A stretch of DNA of 64,000 bases. Origin: Hypomyces perniciosus. Its lineage: Eukaryota > Ascomycota > Sordariomycetes > Hypocreales > Hypocreaceae. The stretch covers positions 3,596,001 through 3,660,000 of the forward strand of contig SPDT01000003.1 in assembly GCA_008477525.1 (NCBI GenBank), given 5' to 3'. Below, one piece after another: positions 51,043-62,376 of the stretch. Under the pieces are notes generated by a model. The model was given only the letters and a program-made list of their open reading frames with translations, searched no databases and was not told the origin of the DNA. The position numbers and the translations under genes were made by a program. Positions within the stretch are counted from its first letter, which is position 1. The number at the start of each line of letters is the position of its first letter.

Positions 51043-53565
51043 ATGCCGCTCGTCTCATGCTTTAGGCAAGCTGGTTTCATTCTCCTCGTTCTTGCTTTGA
51101 CTTGTGCCGTTCGGGCGGACGAACGAAGAGTCTTCGTCAACAATACTGCCATCCTCAGCGCAGCGAGTCAATGCGAAGCCCGTACGATCAACTATATTAC
51201 ACACTCTCTGCCCCAGTCATGCCTCACAAGTTCTTGGACGAATCCTGTACCGCCCCCAACCGAATCGCCCGTCACTGGCGGGCACACAGTCACTGGTAAT
51301 GATGGTACACGATCTGGCGCAGATGAACGCGCTCCTCCGACAGCTACAACACAGCCTGATGCCTTTTCCGAGGCCATTACCGCTGATGCTGTTGCGACGC
51401 CATTCATGTCGTTTGAAGACTGGAAGGAGATGATGCTGCGGCGGGCCGGGCAGGATCCTCAGGAATTGCGACTGCGCAAATCAAGCGAGCCCCCTCCAAA
51501 CGATCGATCTCCCCCAGAGTTAGGAGACTCCGGCTTGGGCGAAGAAGGCGAGATCTCTCTTAGTTTTGATAATGACTCTGATGGAGATGACAGTGGTACC
51601 GGTACATATGTCGATCCCGCGAGCAGAGATGCCGGTAGCGACAACCCGGATGAGCCCTTGATGTTCAGGGATGGCAAAGCAACAATACATCGCAGTAAAG
51701 ATGCCGGGAAGACTTGTAAAGAGCGCTTCTCATACAGTTCATTTGACGCAGGAGCTACCATCCTGAAAGCGGGGCCAGAGGCGAAAAACGCCAAGGCAAT
51801 ATTGGTCGAGAACAAGGACTCGTACATGCTTCTGGAATGTGCAGCACAGAACAAGTATGTCATAGTCGAGCTCAGTGATGATATCCTCATCGACACTGTT
51901 GTGATCGCCAATTTCGAATTCTTCTCAAGTATGATTCGCCACTTCCGCGTCAGTGTTAGCGACCGATATCCCGTGAAATTGGAAAAGTGGAGGGATCTGG
52001 GTATCTTTGAAGCTAGGAACTCGCGTGATATTCAACCGTTTCTCGTTCAGAACCCACAGATCTGGGCCAAATACGTCAGAATCGAGTTTCTGACGCATTA
52101 TGGAAACGAGTACTACTGCCCAGTCTCGCTACTCCGTGTTCATGGCTCGCGAATGCTCGACTCTTGGAAGGAGAGCGAGACGAGTCGTGATGAAGACGGC
52201 CTTGGGGAGGAAGAATATATCCCGGTCACTCAATATCGCAGCCAACTAACGGTCGCCGCAGCTAAGCCAAAGCCGAGGGAGGTTCGAGGAAACTCGTCGG
52301 AGCTCGTAAACACTTGCCCATTACGAACAGATCCCTTTAACCAGGACCCGTTCCATCAGTTGACTGCAACGTGTGCTGCATCTTTCGCATCACTCAGGGA
52401 GACTTGGCTGAGTGGTTTAGAGTCGGATCTCCCTGATGAATTGGATATGCGCCAACAAACCCCTCACAAGCCTGAAAAGCGCGGAAGCAATACGGTGTTT
52501 GTCTCTTACGGCTCTCCAAGACCGGATGCAGCACAGAAGCGTGAGGCGTCCATGAACTCGCCATCGAAGCAACAGCCAGACCCTGCTCTTCCGATCCCGG
52601 ATAATCGCCAGGCAGCCTCTGTAGAGTCGATTGACAGCGCGGGATCAGGATCAGGAGGATCCATTGCCAACACAAGCGTGTTGGCAAACAAAGCAACCAC
52701 GTCCACCGCCGTCGGGGGGAAAACTCGGAATACCTGGACCGCAAGCGCCACAGCTGCCTCCCCAACCGTGCAAGAAGGCTTCTTCAATGCCATTACCAAG
52801 CGTCTCCAGCAGGTCGAGTCAAACCTCACGTTATCACTCAAGTATGTTGAAGACCAGTCACGGCATCTGCAGGACGTGTTGCAGAGAGCGGAGCAGAAGC
52901 AGTTGTCAAAGCTGTCACGTTTTCTCGGCGACTTGAACCAGACAGTTCTAACTGAATTGCGCAACGTCCGTGATCAGTATGATCAAATATGGCAATCTAC
53001 TGTGCTGGCTCTTGAAAGCCAACGCGACCAGTCGGAGCGTGACATTGTGGCCTTGAGCACCCGGCTGAACCTCTTGGCGGATGAGGTTGTCTTCCAGAAG
53101 AGAATGGCCATCGTCCAGGCAGTCCTCCTCCTGTCCTGCCTATTCCTGGTTATCTTTTCTCGGGGAGTCCCCATTCCCTATCTCGCGCCTTTGCAGGAGC
53201 AAGGAGGCGTCGTCTCCTACTCTGTGGCAACATCGCCTCCCAGACAACCACTACATCGCTTGTACAAACCCAATGCCACCATCCAGCAAGATGAAGGCTC
53301 GCCAAGCACACCCAACGAAGTCGACTACTCTCCTCGTAGTACCATGTCAGGATCCCATGATACGGAACATGAAGCAACGCCTGCAGGATACCAGCATCTC
53401 TCCCCTCCTACCACACCTGGCTTACAAGACGATGGTATGTACTCGGACATGCACGCCCCAGGGCGAGATTCTCAAGCTGGTTCACTACGCCGTCCGGCCT
53501 CGTTGCATCATAACAATACGCGCAAACCCCTACCTTCTCTCCCTGAGCATCCAGTTACTATATGA
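51043..53565 (+). CDS. slp1: SUN-domain ER membrane protein, Slp1 type
   Basis: A single exon of 840 aa starting at the first in-frame ATG (51043). An N-terminal signal sequence (FILLVLALTCAVRA) is followed by a disordered acidic region with the short motif FMSFEDWKEMML (about residues 124-135), a typical feature of this family. The SUN domain is at about 221-372 (ERFSYSSFDAGATIL, NKYVIVELSDDI, HYGNEYYCPVSLLRVHG). After a long linker come a coiled-coil region (VESNLTLSLKYVEDQSRHL) and one membrane span (about 688-709). A cytosolic Pro/Ser tail ends the protein. Yeast Slp1 with Emp65 protects soluble ER proteins from degradation. This differs from nuclear-envelope SUN proteins, in which the SUN domain is C-terminal. 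Confidence 0.92.
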   Translation: MPLVSCFRQAGFILLVLALTCAVRADERRVFVNNTAILSAASQCEARTINYITHSLPQSCLTSSWTNPVPPPTESPVTGGHTVTGNDGTRSGADERAPPTATTQPDAFSEAITADAVATPFMSFEDWKEMMLRRAGQDPQELRLRKSSEPPPNDRSPPELGDSGLGEEGEISLSFDNDSDGDDSGTGTYVDPASRDAGSDNPDEPLMFRDGKATIHRSKDAGKTCKERFSYSSFDAGATILKAGPEAKNAKAILVENKDSYMLLECAAQNKYVIVELSDDILIDTVVIANFEFFSSMIRHFRVSVSDRYPVKLEKWRDLGIFEARNSRDIQPFLVQNPQIWAKYVRIEFLTHYGNEYYCPVSLLRVHGSRMLDSWKESETSRDEDGLGEEEYIPVTQYRSQLTVAAAKPKPREVRGNSSELVNTCPLRTDPFNQDPFHQLTATCAASFASLRETWLSGLESDLPDELDMRQQTPHKPEKRGSNTVFVSYGSPRPDAAQKREASMNSPSKQQPDPALPIPDNRQAASVESIDSAGSGSGGSIANTSVLANKATTSTAVGGKTRNTWTASATAASPTVQEGFFNAITKRLQQVESNLTLSLKYVEDQSRHLQDVLQRAEQKQLSKLSRFLGDLNQTVLTELRNVRDQYDQIWQSTVLALESQRDQSERDIVALSTRLNLLADEVVFQKRMAIVQAVLLLSCLFLVIFSRGVPIPYLAPLQEQGGVVSYSVATSPPRQPLHRLYKPNATIQQDEGSPSTPNEVDYSPRSTMSGSHDTEHEATPAGYQHLSPPTTPGLQDDGMYSDMHAPGRDSQAGSLRRPASLHHNNTRKPLPSLPEHPVTI

Positions 53566-53912
53566 CACATAGAATCATTTTGTTGCTGCCTTGTACAGCT
53601 TCATCCTCATCGTATCTCAAGCTCCATCACTGTGCTATACAGAGATTAAGAAAGGCAGCCTCATCGCGCAGCATCAATTAGGAATAATGGCACCTGCAAT
53701 TAGAAGATGTGCAGCCGCAGTAGTCCTCTGATTTCCTTCTGTCTAGCTAGGCATGATTATTTACATGGTGATCATTATGTGGCACCAAAGCGATATATAG
53801 CAAACTGGTTTGTGCTTGAAAAATGCGATCTCCGCAAAGAAATCAATGGCTGCGATGACATCTAGAGATGGCTGAGACTTGGCTGATATGGCTGCCGCGA
53901 CGTGCCTTCCGA
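53566..53912. other. Convergent 3'-3' gap
   Basis: 3' sequence of slp1 and the Mei2-like gene. It contains no GTAC tract and no gene. Confidence 0.35.
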
Positions 53913-56541
53913 CTATGTCGTCGTGCCGTAGAGATGCTGCATAGCTGCCTCATAGTCGTATTCCTCAAGGGCAGCAAGGCGAGTCCCTCGATCATACTGT
54001 GACCGTCTGCGCCGCTGTTCATCGCGGAAGTGTTGTCCTGCGTTGGGGGTGAAAAGTCCTAATCAAATGATGAGCATCAACCCTTACAGCTACCCATGTC
54101 CCCAAAGCCGCCTAGAGCACTTACCGACGTGCTCAGCATTTTCACAACTTCGCTTCATCTTGGATTGGTTGTCGGGTTCCGGGAATGGTTCTTCCTGGCC
54201 GGCAAGCTCTGGCATGGGCCCGTTCGATGTGAAATAAAGCTTCTCATGTTAGTTGCGGCATATCGACGCCAAGATTCTCATCCCTGGTATCCACAGGGTG
54301 GCGAAACGTACCTTTGGGCGATAATGTGGTGCTTCGAGCATCACAGAGCTGTTTCGAAACTTCTGCACTAAACAGTCCTTGCCTTGAATGGCTACACAGC
54401 CCTGTCAGTATATCAAACTGAGAGATCTAGGATGGATGATACCGACTTGCGTATGAGATCTCTGCCACTTTGTCGCTCTTGAAACAATTCCTAGCCAGAT
54501 CAGTTAAAATCAGTCTATTGGGGAGCACAAGGGCAAAACCTACCAGCGTTGGTTCCCTCGAGCATTCACAAACTTGCCATTTTAGTTAGCTTGAATTTCA
54601 AATGTTCATACTTATTCGGGACTTAACTGACGTCAATGATGTCCAAGGGCTATTTTCAAATATCAGTATGAGTGGTGTGTAGTTGGAGGAATGGGGACTT
54701 ACGTCAACAAAGTTGATGAATGCGTAACCAACACTGCGATGGAACATTAGCGGTGACGACTTTCCTCTCGGGGACAATAGCTGGCGAGACGACTCACTTG
54801 CAATCGTTGGCGAAATCTATGCGTAGATACATGAAATCGTATTTTCCCCAACTGGACTCATCAACAATCCGCTTGAGCATAGCTTGGTCAACCTTGTTGG
54901 GGATATTTCGAAGCATAATCTGTTCTGGTTAGAGCGAGTAAGTAGCGAGTGGGAAAGTCTTACCGTAGTGCGAACATCAATTCCCTCACGAATGCGGTGT
55001 ATATCAACATGGTTGTGGTGGGTTGCCGCGTTGTGATACGTAGATCGACTGATTCTCATCGCATTCTGCCTGCGGGCATCTACTCTGCCAACCCCAGGCA
55101 ACGGCCTAGAGGGACTGTAGCCGTTTTGAGCGGTGAGGGCTGGAGAGGGCGGTGTCTGGTACAGAGAGCCGAAGACGGGGTACGGCGGAAGAAATGGTGT
55201 CAGAGAAGCGACTGGGCTGGTCTGTCCTGCTGACAGAAAAGAATCAGGCACATAGGGCATTCCAGGGGTAAATGGCGATTGAAACACGAGGGGGTACATT
55301 GTGAAAGGAGCGTGAACTCGCATATCAGTCGGTCCAGGGCGTGGAGTGGACGAACTGGTCAGAATATGACGTTGATCTGACTCGTAAGGTCCCTTACTCA
55401 AAGAGATGTCTTCTATCGCCTCGACAAGGCCAGAAGAAGAGACAATATCAGGGTTAAATGGTGTTGCGAAGAGTTGAATTCCCTGAATGACGATATTTTT
55501 TTAGCCAAAAACGAAAAGAAAAAAATGTAGTTGATCAGAACTAACCTCAGCGATGAGACTGCCATTGGAGCATTCAATGGTAGAAAGAGCAATCGTTGCA
55601 TCGCAAAACTCTGCAATAGCCCTGAATGAACCATTTGGGAAGGTGGAGAGTCTTACAAGGGCAAACAGACGCCCTTTGGACTGTAGGAAGCGATGTACAG
55701 CCTCCATGACTCGCATGGAGTCGCCAACGGAACCTGGCGGAACAACACCAAGGACAAGAATCTGACCAGTCTGTGCAAGGTTTGCTTCGTAACCTGGAGG
55801 CTTGATCTGCCCCAGGCGATGGTGGTTGACATCTTGATGGTCGACTGGAGTACCGGCCCGAGTGACGAGTGCCGGGGCAGCTTGGGTTGTGCTGGCAAAG
55901 GCGACTTTCCAGTCCTTATCAGCCTGGCGAATGCCGGCATGGACAGAACAGGCGTCTCTGATATCAGTGAAATGGATAGACACGTTCCCGTTGAGGGCTA
56001 CGAGATACCTCGCCCCGTGCAGGCCATTGCCTTTAGTCTCAAACTCCTGTAGGAAGAACATGCAGGTTAGTACTAGACAAGACGGAGGACCTTGGGTAAC
56101 ACATACAGTCAACCAAGCATCAACCTCACAAGGAGAAAGAGAGCTGGATGATGAGACTTTGAGGTTTCTGGACAATCCAAGGTCGGTGCTCAGGGCTGCC
56201 GCAATGGGGCCCTCCCCAATTGGCAGCTGGGGGCCAGTGCCATTAATGAAGGGGCTGAATGCGGAGGCTGTTGGAGACAGCTTTGTTCCAACTCTTTGGA
56301 CTGAAGTGACAAAAGGATCCTTGTCCAGCTGAGAAATGGCATCGCGGAAGCTGTTGATTGGGAGTCTGACAGGTGGAGTGGCCGAAGCGGACCGGGTGAA
56401 TCCTTTGAGTAGTTTGGATGATCTGGTTGAGCTGTCATTTGGAGAGAAAGCAGTCAGTCGTGTGTCTGGCGTCCCTTTGAAGGAGTCAGCTCCTCCAGTT
56501 GACGATCGCGGTGACGACGGATTGTCACGGTTCTGCGCCAT
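53913..56541 (-). CDS. mei2: Mei2-like RNA-binding protein
   Basis: Eleven exons (56107-56541, 55546-56046, 54964-55482, 54798-54919, 54703-54733, 54632-54649, 54544-54572, 54447-54490, 54312-54391, 54125-54239, 53913-54058) give 679 aa. N-terminal degenerate RRM-like segments (ARYLVALNGNVSIHFTDI; RAIAEFCDATIAL) precede the diagnostic Mei2 C-terminal RRM. That RRM begins TTIMLRNIPNKVDQAMLKRI and continues KYDFMYLRIDFANDCNVGYAFINF, GNQRW and KVAEISYATIQGKDCLV; it is spread over seven small exons, one only 18 bases long. Mei2 triggers meiosis with meiRNA in fission yeast; the role in filamentous fungi is largely open. The start is uncertain: 56541 gives MAQNRDNPSS, but an upstream exon 56779-56796 (MVAAAQ) spliced to 56706 is also in frame. 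Confidence 0.9.
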
Positions 56542-58215
56542 GACAAGGGAAAGTGGCGGGTGGACTGTTGGTTGGAGGTGGGCTGTGTGCCGCGACAGTC
56601 GAATGCACTTCTTCTCTCTTTGATGTAGGAGATGTGGATTTGATGGCTTGGCTGCCAGGGCGAAGGCAGATGTTGCATTCGAGGAAGGGTTGAAAGGAAG
56701 ACGATTCTGAGAAGAGGGGAGAGGAGAACACTCAGAGTAGGGTGTGGTGGATGTTGACAAAGATTTCACTCAACATACCTGAGCGGCTGCTACCATTCTT
56801 TCCCTGCGGGCCTGCCATTCTGGGAATTCTGGGACGTATTTCTTACCGTTTCTGTGTCTCTGGACGCCTGCTCCTGCCAGTTTGGTGACTGAGAGGTAAA
56901 CAAGGAGGCTCGAACAAAGTGAGCAGGAGCAACAGCTGGCGGGCCATGGATGCCATCCGCTAACACTTCGACATCAAAAGGGTTTTTTTTCGCCTCGGCC
57001 CTGTCCAACTACTAACGCCAGGTCAGAATACATGATTAATTTAAGCACGCACAATAAAAAACGAACAGAGAGTAGTACTTGGCGAGTGGCAGAACAAGGA
57101 AAGTGGGAGTCAAGATCACTCGCAACCGCCATTTTCTGCCAGACCTGCCAGATCATGCATCCACTGAAAAGTTGTTAACTTGTGAATTCAGATTGCATTC
57201 ACATTGGAGCCTACCCACCTAAGCTTTCTCAGCGAGCATATGGACGCGTGGGGAGTCTGGGGTTGAGCGACGGTCCTCTCATACATTGCCTATATGATCT
57301 CTTGGTGTAAGTGTACAAGTTGCCCATCCCATGGTCATACAGGTCAGGCGTTAGGACACCGCATCCTCTACGGAAGTCTAGGCTCCGTACTCCGTACTTC
57401 AAGGCGTTAACCCCCCCCATGAAACAAGAGTTCTACAACACCTTTCCTAAGGCCATCCTGTTTCTGGCGTAGGCGAGTGCAGCAAGATCAAGACCATCTC
57501 CGTATTCTGAATGGATATGAAGACCTGAGACCTGAGACATGAGACGTGATTTGCAACCGTATCAATGATATAAACCGGTTGTTGTTTGTTTAAGGCAGGC
57601 AGATAGTTGCTGCAAACGCTGGCTCTTTGGTAAGGTTCAAGTCTGGCTCCCAGATTTCTAGAACATCCAAGTTAAGGAGCTTCGAAGCACGGACCAGTTT
57701 CAACGGCGCTATCCCAACTTGTCTACGGAGTATTAGTACTTCGTAACTCAATTGATATTGCGTCCGGAGTACGAAGTACTAGTACTACGAGGTAGGTTGG
57801 TACGAAGTACTGTTCGCTGTGTACGTAGCTACTAGTACTATAAGTATAGTACTAAGGGTATGGCCAGACAGACTCTAAAGAATTACCTACATTAGTACCT
57901 ACTTCGTATGATGTACAGAGCTACCTATACTACTACTACTACCAATACCTGGGTAGTACTTAATGGATCCTCGCTAATAATAAGTAGTCCAGGGGCCCTA
58001 GATTAGTAGTAGTACTAGGTAGTAGTACTCCGTACTATGTACTTCCTACACCTCAACTTCTAATTACAACTGGGGGGCCATTTCTCGTGGGTGGCCAATG
58101 TACAAGTATCCTACCATCCTCGTGTGCTCGTACGCATCCATTATCAGTCTCTCTGACCACGCGCCAAAGTTAAACGCGAGCTTGAGCCAGAGAGAGTCCT
58201 GTCCATCATGCGATC
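56542..58215. promoter_or_regulatory. Divergent intergenic region, mei2-like / sec15, with GTAC tract
   Basis: The right part of the mei2-like leader (to about 57150) may contain non-coding or extra coding exons. GTAC-word tracts lie at 57378-57395 and 57720-58050, the latter including CTAGTACTACGAGGTAGG and GTACGAAGTAC words. It ends about 165 bases before the sec15 start. Confidence 0.4.
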
Positions 58216-61075
58216 ATGCCGCGACGACATGCGGCCCTCGATGACTACGCATCTGCAGTACCTCAAGTGTGTTGCTCGACCTGTACCGGCTGCTGTCCCT
58301 GTCTAATTCCCCCCTAGATTATCTTGTCGTCCTCCGACTCCGACTTTCTCGATCATCTCATCCCCGTTTTGAAAGATGCAACCAACTCGAGGCGAACTCC
58401 AGCGTTGCTGCAATGCCTCACTCGGTATTCGGAGGACCGTGAAGGGGATATCGAGCGCATCGGCCTCACAAAACACGAAGAGTTTCTTGATTCCGTCAAC
58501 AGACTGCAACAAGTCCGTGAAGGCACCGTGTCTCTCACTGCCGAGATCCTCAAACTCAACCAGTCGATCCAAGCGAGCACCGAGAAGTTGGCTGACCAGA
58601 AAGGCGCTCTTGTCAACACCAAGGCTATCCGCCAGAACATTGCTGATGCAGGAGATGCATTGAGAGGTTCTCTCAGGGTTCTTCATGCTGTTAATAATGC
58701 CCACGATCTTGTTCGTCGCAAGAAGTACTACTCGGCACTGAAATCGCTCGACGACCTCCAAAATGAACACCTGGTTCCTATCCTTCAGAATCGTTATGCT
58801 ACCCAGCATCGCCTAGCAGATGCTATCCAAAAGTCCATCCCCGCTTCTCGAAAAGCGATTTCTGAAGCCGTCATGTCCGATCTGAATACGTGGCTCTTCC
58901 GTATTCGTGAGACCTCTCAGTTCCTCGGTGAAGTGGCATTCTACCACACTGAAATGCGGCGATCTAGACAGAGGAAGAGGGTTGAAAACGACAAATTTCT
59001 GACTAACTTTAAACTGAATTCGTCCATTGAACTTGTTTGTGATGAAAGCGAAGAGTTTGACGTTCTTGATAATGAGGAGCTCCAGGTAGATTTCACTCCA
59101 CTCTTTGAAGCCTTGCACATACACGATGCTCTGGGGCAAAGTGACCGATTTCGATCAGAATATGCCTCGACGCGACGGCAGCAGAAGGACCTCCTTGTCC
59201 CGAGTACAGTTGATCTACTCGCCGAGGATGAATCTTCTCTCAGCAGCTTACTTGAGGGAATCGCTGGCTTTGCCATCATAGAAAAAGCTACTATGCGACG
59301 TGTACCGCACTTGCGCTCTGTGGTTGATGTAAGCACCAACATTGACTATCGTTTTTGTAGCTTGTTTTGGTCTGATTATATACTACAAATAGGTCGAAGA
59401 GTTATGGGACTCCCTGTGCGGTGCGGCAATAACTTTAACATCCAAGGCATTGATGGGCATTGATAATGCCGAGATCCTGCTGAAAATCAAAGGGTTCATC
59501 GCTCTGTTTGTCCAAACTATGGAGGTAGGTATTCATTCAACTTCTGCCGTTGTGTATCGGCTATTGTTCAAAGTGATGAACACTGAACAATATCCAGGGT
59601 TGGGGATATTCGATATCTGCGCTTGACAACTTTCTTCTCAAACTTTTCGATAAATATGCCGAACTCTTGAAGCGTCGGTTCAGTGAAGATTTCCAAGAGG
59701 TCGATATTTCATGTGTTCCTTACCGCTCGTCGCTCTCGTGCTTATCTGTCGGTTTAGATTGTTTCGACAGACGACTATATGCCAATGGCTATCAATTCAC
59801 CAAATGACTACGAGAAAGTCATGAACGTCAGCTGGTTCACATCCGACCGACCTTTAGAGGAGCTTACGTATGGTTGGCTGTCCATTTTTTATATAGGGTA
59901 CACTAACCCTGAGTATAGATTTCCATGTGTCCTACCGTTCTCTCAGATGTATCCTTTGTGTTGCATCGATATACGAAACTTCTTGAATCAGTTTTACTTC
60001 TTCCTTGATGACCACTTTCAACACTCGGATGTCATTGATGAGACTCTGCGAAAGGTATTGCTACACTATGTAATTTCTTATGTACGCAAACAGTGACAGC
60101 TAATACCTGTAGTAGTCTCTAGATGAGCTTCTAACTGAAAAGGTCTGCATGACTCTAGTTGAGCGTCTTAGTTCCCAATATTTGGGCCAGATAGTCCAGA
60201 TTCTCATCAATCTGGAGCACTTTGAGACAGCATGCAGAGAACTCGAACAGCTCTTGATCAGGGCAAGATCATCTACCTCGGCAGGCGGGCCTTTGAAATT
60301 GAACGCCACGGAAGAATTCCGCAACAACAAGAAGACCGCCGAAAAGCGAATCTTCGAACTGGTGAATTCTAAAATTGATGACCTTGTGGACACTGCGGAA
60401 TATGATTGGTACAACGCTCGTTTGGGATATTGGTGTTGCACGAACTGACTTTCTATCAATAGGCTGGCGAGTGAAGTAACTGCGGAACCAAGTAACTACA
60501 TGCAGACGCTGACGCGTTATTTGTCTAACATTATGAACTCTACACTTTTGGGACTCCCACGGGAGATCAAAGAACTGATCTACTTCGATGCTTTAAGCCA
60601 CGCTGCCAACAAAATCCTGGTAAGTTGCCTCCCTGGGCATGCATTTCATTATCCACGTAGTTAACATCATGCCATCATGCTAACTTCGCATTAGGCACTC
60701 CCTCTTTCGTCGGAGGTTACGCATATCAATGCTCACGGCGTCTCAGCCCTTGCACAGGATGTTCAGTACCTCACTGAATTTGTTGGAAGCCTTGAGAATG
60801 GTCAGATGTTAAGGGAGAACCTCGACGAGCTTCAGCAGACCATCAATCTGATGGAGTCTGATAACCATGAGGAATTTTTCGACATTTCGATCCGCAACAA
60901 GAAATATGGGCGTGTTGATGCACTTAACGGGCCACTGCTGTTGGAGAAGTAGGTCTTAATGATACTGAACTCGTGAGGATGCTAACATTTATACAGGCTT
61001 ACACCCGTGGGACTGAATTCGGGAAGAAACGCGCCCCTCTCAAATCTATCATCGCGCTTCGCTATGATGAAATAA
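58216..61075 (+). CDS. sec15: Exocyst complex subunit Sec15
   Basis: Ten exons (58216-58266, 58318-59328, 59393-59524, 59598-59699, 59758-59867, 59919-60054, 60116-60408, 60463-60619, 60695-60948, 60997-61075) give 774 aa, all junctions in phase. The start MPRRHAALDDYASAVPQ is typical. The helical N-terminal rod includes HLIPVLKDATNSRRTPALLQ and LRVLHAVNNAHDLVRRKKYY. The C-terminal helical bundle contains NQFYFFLDDHFQHSD and GLPREIKELIYFDAL, and closes with SRFAMMK. Sec15 receives Rab GTPase (Sec4) signals on secretory vesicles and passes them to Sec10 for tethering at hyphal tips. Intron 6 ends in tandem TAGTAG; only the second AG avoids a stop codon. Confidence 0.96.
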
Positions 61076-61304
61076 ACGTTTAGGAGGAGGTGCCAGGAAA
61101 CATCTCCCCAGTTGTTTACAGTCCCGATGTGAATCAACTATCATGAGTTTCGCTGTATTGCACCTAAATTCCCTATCACAAGTCAACCCGAGTCCTACAG
61201 CTCATCTGAGAGCAATTATTTGCGCCCGTGGACAGCCCATGCAACCGTTATATACATAAAGTGCCCTCTCTATGAGGCCGGTCTTCCAGCCGAGGGTGAA
61301 AGGC

Positions 61305-62376
61305 TCACTCAAACTCTTCGGACGACATAGGTGCCTACAGAGTGGATGAGCATGGCAGGGCTACGGTGGAGGCCTGCTTACCTGCTGGGGCTGCATTGCC
61401 GAATACGGATACATGCCCTCCATCTCTGTGTACATGGATGCTTGAGGTTGAGCCTGTCCATAGGCGGCTGGAGGACCGGGTGGAACCTGACCAGGGTACA
61501 TATTAGGATTCTGTCGATAGTCTTGATCGGGTGCGAGTGTATGGCCACCCATGTAATCAGCGGTGGCCATGGGGTGGGAAGAAGAATGATTGCTCGGCTG
61601 TGCCATGCCTGCATGCTGCCCGGGCATCTGCGCCTGACCAGGAGCTCCAGGAACAGTCTGGGGAGCTGTAGGCTGTGTAGTTGTTCTCTTGGCGTGGGAT
61701 GTGGCTTCCTCGCGAGGGACGATGTCAATCAGAAAGTCAAACATGTCGGACTTTGCGAGGGCGGAGGCGATGTCAGAGCGCTGCAATGTGCGTCTCTTGT
61801 TCTCCTCCGCATGAATCCATGCCCGCATGGTGAGCTCAGTTATAAAAATGTCACAGCCCTTGGCGAATAGAATGGGCGCCTCGGCGGATATCATCTTGAC
61901 CTCGGGATCGGCTTTCATGACCTTCTTGATGCGTGCAAGCGGCAATTGATGGATTTTGTAGTCGTGCGTATCGCTTTCCAGGTGGCTGATGGTTTGCTGC
62001 CAGTACGTGGTCAGGATATCTTTATACTGGCCGGTGAGTCCTTGATGAACCTAGGCAGCAGAACTAGGTCAGCGGGCTGGAAGCAGGGTCGGAAGAGTTG
62101 GACACACATTAGCCCAAGGACCGGTGTATAGCTCCGCCGGTGCGAAGCCTTGTGAAGCCAACTAGACGTTCTGTTAGGACAAGACCGCAGTACTAAACAA
62201 ATAGGCAGTGTACATACAGCAGCACAAGCACCTGGAGGATCGAGTTAGCATTTGCCATGACGCGCGTAGGAATCAAATCATAGCTAACCATAGTGTCCAC
62301 CTTGGCTAGGATCATAGACCGGTGTAGGGCGGTTCTGCTGAGGATGCGGTGGCGCTGTCTGATTTTGCGATTCCAT
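61305..62376 (-). CDS. hapE: CCAAT-binding complex subunit HapE (Hap5/NF-YC)
   Basis: Exons 62289-62376, 62218-62231, 62108-62161, 61382-62050 and 61305-61334 give 284 aa. The fungal-specific segment that docks the regulatory subunit (Hap4/HapX) is present: [19 protein letters not shown]. The histone-fold follows: [39 protein letters not shown] and [21 protein letters not shown] Gln/Pro/Met-rich tail ends the protein. Exon 2 has only 14 bases. The final intron (61335-61381) is inferred from a GTAAGC donor and gives the ending [10 protein letters not shown]; if retained, the protein ends QVSRPPP at 61361. HapE forms the CCAAT-binding complex with HapB and HapC and takes part in iron and redox control. 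Confidence 0.95.
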
